NCBI GenBank assembly: GCA_023419055.1
Contig: JAEZYO010000073.1
Coordinates: 1 to 11,021, forward strand
Direction of reading: 5' to 3'
DNA: 11,021 nt
Origin: Pseudomonadota bacterium
Lineage (GTDB): Bacteria > Myxococcota > Polyangia > Polyangiales > Polyangiaceae
A program made the translations under genes and the position numbers. Positions 6,900 through 11,021 of the stretch are shown piece by piece; position 1 is the stretch's first letter, and every line of letters starts with the position of its first letter. Below the pieces are notes generated by a model. The model saw nothing but the letters and a program-made list of their open reading frames with translations, was not told where the DNA came from and searched no databases.

Positions 6900-6919
6900 C
6901 GTGTGTCTCCCGTTCTGCA

Positions 6920-6940
6920 GCAGACAGAATTGTCGTCTGC
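6920..6940. promoter_or_regulatory. inverted repeat upstream of the di-heme cytochrome gene
   Basis: GCAGAC and GTCTGC form 6-bp perfect arms around nine bases (AGAATTGTC), 20 bases before the cytochrome start codon. It may be an operator half-site pair or a leader hairpin. No regulator gene is adjacent, so the assignment is weak. Confidence 0.3.
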
Positions 6941-7189
6941 GTTCGAAATCACCCCGCTAGGTGTCTAATTCGGGCACGTGTAAAGTCCCCCGAGAGCCCT
7001 GATCTGTAACGGCGAGCCGCGCGATATTTCGCAATCGATCTTTTTCGTTCTCGAGCGGGAACGACGGCGTCTCTCGAGACTCAGTTGGCGGATGCTCGTG
7101 TAACCGCCCCGTCTCGTGCTAGGCACGCGACGGCTTGCCCCGACAGAAACTTCCAGTCACGGACGCTGCGGCGTTGCTCCTGGCCCGCC

Positions 7190-7369
7190 GGCGACGAGGT
7201 GCCCTTCGAGCAAGATGGTTTGCGCGACGGGGAACACGTGCGCCACGCGATGCACGCTTGGTTCGTCGAGGCCCTCGAGGCACAGAGCACGCCGTGGAAG
7301 CTGCTTCGCGGCCCGCACGAGGCGCGCCTGGCTCTCGCGCTCGACGCCGTGACCTCACTCTTCGAGTGA
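7190..7369 (+). pseudogene. 3' fragment of an AAA_28 / NadR-like ATPase gene
   Basis: About 59 codons with strong G/C third-position bias encode 'GDEVPFEQDGLRDG' followed by 'VRHAMHAWFVEALEA' and 'LLRGPHEARLALALDAV'. This matches the C-terminal part of AAA_28 (NadR-type) ATPases, where 'D-V-P-F/W-x-x-D-G-x-R-D' is followed by a helix and a final R-L-x-x-A repeat. The P-loop and the rest of the kinase core are absent: nothing like GxxGxGKT is present in the 290 bases upstream. A 'LLLAR' strand expected just before the motif appears in a neighbouring frame, hinting at a frameshift as well. The frame could be read from TTG 7085, but its first 35 residues look non-coding. I regard it as a decayed remnant. 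Confidence 0.5.
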
Positions 7370-7391
7370 TTCGGCCTGGCGCCCGCCGACC

Positions 7392-9287
7392 TCAATCACC
7401 GGTCAATCGAAAGCGTAGCGCCGGGCGCGGGCTATTCTCGGTCATCGACGGCGCGGGCAGAGCCGCTCGCTCCTCGGCCAAGGCCTGGCGTAGCCGAGTC
7501 AGGCACGCGAGCGCGAGCTCACGCTGAGCCTTGCTGAAGGAGGTGTAGCTCGGAAGCTCCGTGCTCGGAGTGCGCGCCGGATCGAGCAGCTCCTGGTACG
7601 TGGGCGTGAGAGGGCTCGGCGCTTGCCAGGCGCCCTCGAACTCTTCGAGCAACGTCTCCATGCCCGAAAGCGCGGACAGCAGGCGCACCCAGCGATGATT
7701 CTCCCAAGTCGTCGTCACGGTGCCCTGAAGCTCGCCCGAACGCTGCGGGTTGAAGTGTGCCGCGAGCTCGTCGGCCGCGGCGCGACCGCGCGCGGCAAGT
7801 TCGGTGATCCGGGCAGGAGTCATGTTCAGGTTCAGGCCACCCTCCCCTGGCTTCAAGCGCACAGCAGCGACGCGGTCACGGTACCCGGGCAGTCTCAAGC
7901 GCGAGTTGTCGCGCCAATTCTGCATCGTGTCGAAGATGGCGAGCAGGAACGAGAGCAATGACGAGAAGCTCTTCTCCGCGTTCATCTCGACCCAGGGCCG
8001 CCGCAGGCCATCCTGGTTCTTCTTCGCGACCCAGGCCAGCGCTCCCTGAAAGCTCTCGTCTACCTCTTCGAGGTTGATGGCGAAGGTCGGGCGCGCGGGG
8101 ATGGGTGCGTCGAAGAAGTGAACCGGAAAGTTCGAGCTGATGCCCCCGTCGGAGAGCCAGCAGGAGCGCGCGGTGCCGGAGCCGCGGTCGGGGGGATCGA
8201 CGAACGAAAGTGGGATCGCCGAGAGCAACACCGGGAAGCTCAGGCTGAGCCGCACGGCAACGAGAATGGGGAGCTCGTCTTCGGGCAGGATGAGAAGGCC
8301 GTAGCGCTTCTGCACGCGCTCGACAGCCTCGGCAAACTTCGGGTTTTCGTCTCTCGCGTCGTCGAGGCAACGCTCTGAAGCCTCCGTCAAATGACGCATG
8401 ATCTCCGGAGGGAAGAGCGCAGCCCAGAGTCGCGGATCATAGAAGGCCCACGCCTCGCCTTCTCCGAAAGGGACGGTGTGCGGGGCACGGTAGCCCAAGT
8501 TCGAGGTGATCACCTTGAGCGCGATCCCCTTGACCCTGAGGTCGCTGAACGTCAGCGGCGCGTCCGGCGAGAGACCTGCTGCGTTCTGAATTTGCTCGTG
8601 CAGCCACGAAGTAAGCTGCGGTACGCCGGGGGTCTCGTCGTAGCCGCGGCACAAACCAAAGCCGTTGAGCGGCAGCTCCGTCACGGCTCGCCACATGGCA
8701 GAGAGCGCGCCGAGCGCGGCGCCTACCGCAGCCAACAAGACGGCCCCAATGGCGAAGAGGATGACGCCCGCGACCGTGGTGAAGTGGCCCCCGGCGACGC
8801 CGATGAGCACAGCCAGCGCTGCGCCCGCGACCGCACCTGAAATCGTCCGCAATGGGAAGTTGACGATCGCTCCCTGCGTCACCAGCGCGGCCCGCGACGG
8901 CGCGTCTCTCTCGCTCTGGCGCGCGAACGCCATCAGAAACTGGAAGAACGGACGAAACCTCGCCTGAGGTTGAAAGAGCTCCAGCAAGAGCGGGTTTCCG
9001 TTCCTGCTCTCTCCGAGCACGCTCGGTAGGTCGTTCAAGAGAGAGAAGCCGCGAGGGTCTCCTTTCGCTTGCCGGCGATACTCGGCCGCGGCAGCGAGGC
9101 CCGCCGCGATCGCTCCGGCCGAAGCTCCCCCGATGCTTCGGAACCGGTACTCGTGAGCCAGACGCTCGAGTGCTTGCGGGTAGACGACTCCGCTCGTGAT
9201 TCCGCCCTTCAAGACCAGGTCGCACTCGAGCAACGGTGTAACCGGTGGCAGAGTGGACGGCGCCGCATTCTCGGTTTCGATGGCCAT
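7392..9287 (-). CDS. patatin-like phospholipase with a two-helix membrane insert
   Basis: The product has 631 residues from ATG 9287. Patatin motifs appear in order: glycine-rich oxyanion hole 'DLVLKGGITSGVVYP' (23-37), nucleophile elbow G54-A-S56-A-G58, a 'RLSLSFPVLLSAIPL' helix (346-360), and the catalytic Asp in 'LSDGGISSNFP' (Asp380). The Ser-Asp dyad is therefore intact and lipid acyl-ester hydrolysis is expected. Between the two catalytic residues, about 148-198, lie two hydrophobic Ala/Gly-rich segments that should span a membrane, so the enzyme may be integral rather than soluble. The C-terminal ~200 residues are helical with no motif I know. The frame runs open to 9545, but the extra residues are Arg-rich and lack domain character. 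No clear ribosome site precedes ATG 9287. Its 5' side faces the tRNA array. Confidence 0.88.
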   Translation of the reverse strand: MAIETENAAPSTLPPVTPLLECDLVLKGGITSGVVYPQALERLAHEYRFRSIGGASAGAIAAGLAAAAEYRRQAKGDPRGFSLLNDLPSVLGESRNGNPLLLELFQPQARFRPFFQFLMAFARQSERDAPSRAALVTQGAIVNFPLRTISGAVAGAALAVLIGVAGGHFTTVAGVILFAIGAVLLAAVGAALGALSAMWRAVTELPLNGFGLCRGYDETPGVPQLTSWLHEQIQNAAGLSPDAPLTFSDLRVKGIALKVITSNLGYRAPHTVPFGEGEAWAFYDPRLWAALFPPEIMRHLTEASERCLDDARDENPKFAEAVERVQKRYGLLILPEDELPILVAVRLSLSFPVLLSAIPLSFVDPPDRGSGTARSCWLSDGGISSNFPVHFFDAPIPARPTFAINLEEVDESFQGALAWVAKKNQDGLRRPWVEMNAEKSFSSLLSFLLAIFDTMQNWRDNSRLRLPGYRDRVAAVRLKPGEGGLNLNMTPARITELAARGRAAADELAAHFNPQRSGELQGTVTTTWENHRWVRLLSALSGMETLLEEFEGAWQAPSPLTPTYQELLDPARTPSTELPSYTSFSKAQRELALACLTRLRQALAEERAALPAPSMTENSPRPALRFRLTGD

Positions 9288-9562
9288 GACCGATGCGTTG
9301 ACAGCATGCCCGTGGAGAGCGGTCAACGAACGCGCACGGAACGACGTATTCCGCACGAGTCCAGCATGAATTCGGCGACCATGCGCCCATGGCGCGTCTG
9401 GGGCGCGGCGTACGGCGCCGATGCAAGTTTGACCATTGCGCTTTCGTTCATTCCCCGAGGGTGACGGCGAACGCCGGTACGCTCCGCCTGGTTTCACGTG
9501 CCGCTCCGAGTACCACTCACGGTATGGCATTCGTGTCGTGATCAAAAATCTCAGAAATTGAT

Positions 9563-9591
9563 TTGACTTATTCTGGGGCGGAGTTCAGAGT
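9563..9591 (+). promoter_or_regulatory. weak candidate promoter for the mini-gene and/or tRNA array
   Basis: TTGACT (9563-9568) is a good -35. With a 17-base spacer the -10 would be CAGAGT (9586-9591), only a half match. The surrounding 9541-9570 stretch is AT-rich compared with its neighbours, which favours a promoter zone in one or both directions. Confidence 0.25.
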
Positions 9592-9601
9592 AAGGGCGTC
9601 A

Positions 9602-9727
9602 ATGTCGACGCAAGCCCAACTCCATTCCACCTTGAAGCGCTACGGCGCGTTCGGGCTGGAGTGTGCGGCGGGCAATACGATCCTACCTGCCTCGCTCGTC
9701 GAATCCAGCCAGGAGGATAGGATGTAG
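9602..9727 (+). CDS. 41-residue small protein, function unknown
   Basis: ATG 9602 to TAG 9727 encodes 41 residues starting 'MSTQAQLHSTLKRYGAFGLE' and ending in an acidic 'ESSQEDRM'. An AAGGG ribosome site stands five bases before the ATG, about three quarters of codons end in G or C, and a strong intrinsic terminator begins 31 bases after the stop. Together they make a self-contained mini-gene directly upstream of the tRNA array. It has no signal peptide, no membrane segment, one cysteine and no motif I recognise. It could instead be a gene remnant or part of a small RNA that uses the same terminator. Context raises the possibility of a cargo or regulatory gene of the array element, but that is only positional. 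Confidence 0.4.
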   Translation: MSTQAQLHSTLKRYGAFGLECAAGNTILPASLVESSQEDRM

Positions 9728-9758
9728 TGGGCGGTATTTTCATGCGAAATCGCGCGTG

Positions 9759-9792
9759 AAAGCCGCCCGGAGTAGCCCTCCCGGCGGCTTTT
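9759..9792 (+). terminator. strong intrinsic terminator before the tRNA array
   Basis: AAAGCCGCC pairs with GGCGGCTTT (9 bp). After one C-C mismatch, GGAG pairs with CTCC around a TAGCC loop. Four T residues end the 3' arm on the plus strand, and a shorter TTT follows on the minus strand, so it may work in both directions. It closes the mini-gene transcript and insulates it from the tRNA-Tyr gene. Confidence 0.75.
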
Positions 9793-9807
9793 GACGTTTG
9801 TAGCTCT

Positions 9808-9891
9808 GGATCGCGCGTTCGGCTGGGCCGAAGACCGGTTGTAACCCGGTTCCTCTCTCGAGGCAGCTGAGTTCGATTCTCAGGCGATTCA
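9808..9891 (+). tRNA. tRNA-Tyr (anticodon GTA), class II
   Basis: The acceptor GGATCGC pairs with GCGATTC (one G-T). The anticodon stem ACCGG/CCGGT is perfect around the loop TTGTAAC, giving anticodon GTA at 9841-9843. A long variable arm (CCTC-TCTC-GAGG) makes it class II, as expected for bacterial tRNA-Tyr. The T-arm is CTGAG-TTCGATT-CTCAG, the discriminator is A91, and no CCA is encoded. The D region is compact (TTCGG-CTGGG-CCGAA), U8 is replaced by G, and position 38 is C; all are unusual. Confidence 0.8.
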
Positions 9892-10086
9892 CTCACGGGA
9901 TACGTGTATTCGATTCATCGGGTCTCTGGCATGGGGACTCGGGCTCTCGAGCGGAGGAACTCACTCCGGCAGGGAGAGGTGCACGAGGAAACATGAATTC
10001 TCCTCGCTCAGGAGCGGTGTGTCGAGCAACGCAAACAAGGACTCATCGCTGATTCAAAGCGCAAATATCGGTAGCCCGCTCTACGC
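9892..10086. other. 195-base spacer without a recognised gene
   Basis: I find no tRNA and no convincing ORF here. A TTCGATT T-loop-like string at 9909-9915 has no pairing T-stem. Two hairpins are possible: CGGAG/CTCCG around GAACTCA (from about 9951), and CGAGGA/TCCTCG around AACATGAATTC (9984-10006). They may be decayed tRNAs or transcript-processing structures. Confidence 0.4.
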
Positions 10087-10157
10087 GGGGGCGTAGCTCG
10101 AAGGGCGAGCAACCGGCTTTTAACCGGAAGGCGAGAGTTCGATTCTCTCCTCCCCCA
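10087..10157 (+). tRNA. tRNA-Lys (anticodon TTT)
   Basis: The acceptor is GGGGGCG/CTCCCCC with one C-T mismatch at the sixth pair. T8-A9 are present, the D-arm is GCTC-GAAGGGC-GAGC with a short seven-base loop, and the anticodon arm is ACCGG-CTTTTAA-CCGGA (outer A-A mismatch) with anticodon at 10119-10121. The T-arm GAGAG-TTCGATT-CTCTC is perfect. The discriminator is A with no CCA encoded, and the variable loop is four bases. The D-arm is nearly identical to that of the next gene, which suggests duplication. Confidence 0.82.
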
Positions 10158-10250
10158 CTATCGATCTGCCCAGAGCACAGGACACTCAAACAAACTCTCC
10201 CAACACGATAACCGCTCATAGAAAGCGCAACTGAGCAACACCTCTATCGC

Positions 10251-10322
10251 GGGTGTGTAGCTCGAAGGTCGAGCAGTGGATTCTTAATCCATCGGTGACG
10301 GGTTCGATTCCCTCCGCACCCA
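10251..10322 (+). tRNA. tRNA-Lys (anticodon CTT)
   Basis: The acceptor GGGTGTG/CGCACCC is fully paired with one T-G. The D-arm GCTC-GAAGGTC-GAGC differs from the previous tRNA-Lys by one loop base. The anticodon arm is GTGGA-TTCTTAA-TCCAT, anticodon at 10283-10285. The T-stem ACGGG/CCCTC pairs at only three positions unless one C is bulged. The discriminator is A and no CCA is encoded. With the TTT gene it covers both Lys codons. Confidence 0.8.
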
Positions 10323-10327
10323 CTCAT

Positions 10328-10401
10328 TTCGGGATCGTCTAACGGCAGGACCAGGGTCTCTGAAGCCCTGAATGTTGGTTCGAGTCCAACTCCCGGAACC
10401 A
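10328..10401 (+). tRNA. tRNA-Gln (anticodon CTG), CCA encoded
   Basis: The most canonical member of the array. The acceptor is TTCGGGA/TCCCGGA (one T-G) and the D region TCGTCTAACGGCAGGAC is the classic tRNA-Gln form. The anticodon arm is AGGGT-CTCTGAA-GCCCT (anticodon 10360-10362), the T-arm GTTGG-TTCGAGT-CCAAC is perfect, and an A discriminator is followed by encoded CCA. It starts five bases after the tRNA-Lys(CTT) gene, so the two are surely co-transcribed. Confidence 0.9.
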
Positions 10402-10405
10402 CGAC

Positions 10406-10420
10406 GAGCCGCCTCGGCTC
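10406..10420 (+). terminator. hairpin after tRNA-Gln
   Basis: GAGCCG and CGGCTC form a perfect 6-bp stem with a CCT loop five bases after the CCA of tRNA-Gln. There is no T-run, so it may be a weak terminator or a processing/stability element. The following 10421-10516 carries no gene I can support. Confidence 0.35.
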
Positions 10421-10516
10421 ATCGATCTCTGACAATTCGAACGCAGCGTGACGGCAGCTATTTTGGGTTGCGGCGGTCTCCTGCGAGTAAGAGGCGGTTC
10501 ACCGACCGCTTCCTTC

Positions 10517-10590
10517 CGTAGGGCTTGTGGGTTGGTCCACTGGTTGCATTGTTACTGCAGCTTCCGCAGGTTCGAGTCCTGCCCCTACGG
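10517..10590 (+). tRNA. tRNA-Asn (anticodon GTT)
   Basis: The acceptor CGTAGGG/CCCTACG is perfect and can be extended to eight pairs by the flanking C-1 with discriminator G. The D-arm is best read as GTGG-GTTGGT-CCAC with an extra base on each side. The anticodon arm is TTGCA-TTGTTAC-TGCAG, anticodon 10551-10553, and can gain a sixth pair. The T-arm GCAGG-TTCGAGT-CCTGC is perfect. U8 is missing, position 38 is C, and no CCA is encoded. Confidence 0.75.
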
Positions 10591-10595
10591 CTTCT

Positions 10596-10668
10596 GCTGG
10601 CTTCGCTCTCGCGGGAGAGCACCGCACTCGTAACGCGGCCCAGGCGAGTTCGACTCTCGCAGCCAGCT
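10596..10668 (+). tRNA. tRNA-Thr (anticodon CGT)
   Basis: The acceptor GCTGGCT/AGCCAGC is perfect, T8 is present, and the D-arm is GCTC-TCGCGGGA-GAGC. The anticodon arm is CCGCA-CTCGTAA-CGCGG (inner A-C mismatch), anticodon 10629-10631. The T-arm GCGAG-TTCGACT-CTCGC is perfect. The discriminator is T, uncommon for Thr, and no CCA is encoded. It lies five bases after tRNA-Asn. It is the only four-codon-box tRNA in the visible array. Confidence 0.82.
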
Positions 10669-10676
10669 CCGGCCCC

Positions 10677-10705
10677 TGCAGACGGCACCAAAGAAATAGT
10701 CTGCA
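10677..10705 (+). repeat. inverted repeat (hairpin) between tRNA-Thr and tRNA-Glu
   Basis: TGCAGAC and GTCTGCA are perfect 7-bp arms around a 15-base purine-rich loop. The same GCAGAC/GTCTGC arms occur upstream of the di-heme cytochrome gene at 6920-6940 with a different loop. It could be a processing site in the polycistronic tRNA transcript. Confidence 0.4.
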
Positions 10706-10711
10706 AACCAT

Positions 10712-10784
10712 GCCGCTTTCGACTTCTGGTGAGGTCACGAGGCTTTCAACCTCGTCAGGCCGGGTTCGATCCCCGCAAGCGGTG
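10712..10784 (+). tRNA. tRNA-Glu (anticodon TTC)
   Basis: The acceptor is GCCGCTT/AAGCGGT with a G-T first pair. T8-C9 is followed by the D-arm GACT-TCTGGTGA-GGTC. The anticodon arm CGAGG-CTTTCAA-CCTCG is perfect, anticodon 10745-10747. The T-stem CCGGG/CCCGC has one outer C-C mismatch around TTCGATC. The discriminator is G, the usual Glu base, followed by CCG instead of CCA. Confidence 0.83.
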
Positions 10785-10786
10785 CC

Positions 10787-10820
10787 GAGAGGGCTCGAGG
10801 TGCGACGCCTCGAGCTTCTC
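10787..10820 (+). repeat. long hairpin between tRNA-Glu and tRNA-Phe
   Basis: GCTCGAGG (10793-10800) pairs perfectly with CCTCGAGC (10808-10815) around a seven-base loop. GAGA (10787-10790) and TCTC (10817-10820) extend it across a small internal loop to about 12 pairs. No T-run follows. It fills nearly the whole spacer, which fits a double-stranded processing site better than a terminator. Confidence 0.45.
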
Positions 10821-10826
10821 TACGAT

Positions 10827-10899
10827 CCCTCGAAAGCTGCCCTGGTGAAAGCGCCCGGTTGAAGCCCGGGAGAGAGTCGTTCGATTCGACTTCGAGGGA
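10827..10899 (+). tRNA. tRNA-Phe (anticodon GAA)
   Basis: The acceptor CCCTCGA/TCGAGGG is perfect. Positions 8-9 are AA in place of the usual U8. The D-stem is three pairs (GCT/AGC). The anticodon arm CCCGG-TTGAAGC-CCGGG is perfect, anticodon 10861-10863, with G37 and C38. The T-arm AGTCG-TTCGATT-CGACT is perfect. The discriminator is A followed by CCC. A C1-G72 acceptor end is atypical for tRNA-Phe. Confidence 0.8.
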
Positions 10900-10914
10900 C
10901 CCGTTCGAAAGTAC

Positions 10915-10989
10915 GTTGACGTTGCGCATCTGGTGAAGCGGCGTGGTCGTGACCCACGTGAGGCGGTTCGATTCCGCGCGTCAACCCCA
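10915..10989 (+). tRNA. tRNA-His (anticodon GTG), CCA encoded, C33
   Basis: The acceptor GTTGACG/CGTCAAC is perfect, discriminator C986 is the His-specific base, and CCA follows. The anticodon arm CGTGG-TCGTGAC-CCACG is perfect, anticodon 10949-10951. Position 33 is C in place of the near-universal U, and position 38 is C. The base at -1 is C, so the G-1 that marks bacterial tRNA-His is not encoded. The T-stem has an outer G-G mismatch, and the variable loop is only three bases. Confidence 0.78.
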
Positions 10990-11021
10990 CCCAGGGCTTC
11001 GGGTCCGGCACGATCCGAGCC

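Larger units (their letters stand above)
9808..11021 (+). other. accessory-type tRNA gene array, open at the right edge
   Basis: At least nine tRNA genes lie on one strand with spacers of 5 to 195 bases and no protein gene between them: Tyr, Lys, Lys, Gln, Asn, Thr, Glu, Phe, His. Only Gln and His encode CCA. Many depart from canonical bacterial tRNA structure in the D-arm, position 8, the acceptor or the T-stem. Spacers carry perfect hairpins. After tRNA-His the sequence 10998-11021 starts another GGCT...AGCC hairpin, so the array probably continues. Arrays of this look are known in some phages, cyanobacterial and actinobacterial plasmids and an Acidithiobacillus integrative element; membership of a mobile element is inferred here, as no integrase or att site is in view. 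Confidence 0.75.

Noticed and set aside
5337..6968. Long plus-strand ORF (543 codons) opposite the di-heme cytochrome
   Set aside because: High-GC antisense shadow: Arg/Val-rich with no domain, while the minus strand has signal peptide, two heme motifs and family fit.
9288..9545. N-terminal extension of the patatin frame
   Set aside because: Arg/Pro-rich residues without domain or hydrophobic signal; the domain begins soon after ATG 9287.
9904..9920. T-loop-like TTCGATT, suggesting one more tRNA
   Set aside because: Flanking bases do not form a T-stem and no matching acceptor or anticodon arm was found.
9951..9967. CGGAG-GAACTCA-CTCCG as an anticodon arm
   Set aside because: Position 33 would be A, and no D-arm, T-arm or acceptor fits around it.
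10441..10516. Possible extra tRNA or pseudo-tRNA between Gln and Asn
   Set aside because: Local hairpins exist (GCAGC/GTTGC, GCGGT/ACCGC) but no anticodon arm with T33 and no acceptor pairing could be built.
10244..11011. Short ORFs antisense and sense over the tRNA array, with peptides such as 'GVGLEPTFRASETLVLP' and 'CESRTRLGRV'
   Set aside because: These are the usual spurious translations of tRNA genes; all are covered by folded tRNAs.
1..11021. CRISPR array, IS element ends, rRNA genes, replication origin
   Set aside because: No regularly spaced repeats, transposase motifs, terminal inverted repeats, rRNA signatures or iteron/DnaA clusters were seen.

Overview
The window is high-GC DNA whose codons mostly end in G or C. 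Protein style (Pro/Ala/Glu-rich lipoproteins, c-type cytochromes, an ECF sigma factor, a patatin with a membrane insert) suggests a free-living proteobacterium-like or myxobacterium-like (Myxococcota) chromosome. The lineage is an inference from style, not from a marker gene.

Positions 1-1250 (minus strand): a three-gene operon, ArsR-family repressor, NTF2/SnoaL-like protein and SRPBCC/AHSA1 protein, the last cut by the window edge. A strong sigma70-like promoter and a perfect 16-bp palindrome sit on the repressor's start codon, which suggests autoregulation. Positions 1312-2046 (plus): an ECF sigma factor, possibly with its own ECF-type promoter. It converges with a minus-strand run: a single-pass membrane protein, GTP cyclohydrolase II (ribA) and a lipoprotein c-type cytochrome whose start lies inside ribA. 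A divergent plus-strand gene (3815-4453) encodes a secreted, probably lipid-anchored protein. Positions 4491-6899 (minus): a di-heme thiol oxidoreductase-like cytochrome directly abutting an unknown membrane-anchored protein. Positions 7190-7369: the 3' end of an AAA_28/NadR-like ATPase gene with no 5' half. Positions 7392-9287 (minus): a patatin-like phospholipase with two predicted membrane helices inserted between its catalytic Ser and Asp. Positions 9288-9562 hold no gene that I recognise.

Positions 9563-11021 are the most unusual part. A 41-codon mini-gene with its own terminator is followed by at least nine same-strand tRNA genes: Tyr(GTA), Lys(TTT), Lys(CTT), Gln(CTG), Asn(GTT), Thr(CGT), Glu(TTC), Phe(GAA) and His(GTG). 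The array probably continues past the right edge. Most of these tRNAs depart from canonical form (stem mismatches, no U8, compact D-arms, C38, C33 in tRNA-His), CCA is encoded in only two, and hairpins fill several spacers. Seven of nine read NAN codons. This resembles the accessory tRNA arrays known from some phages, plasmids and integrative elements rather than a housekeeping cluster. It may supply replacement tRNAs against anticodon nucleases or translational stress; that role is a hypothesis.
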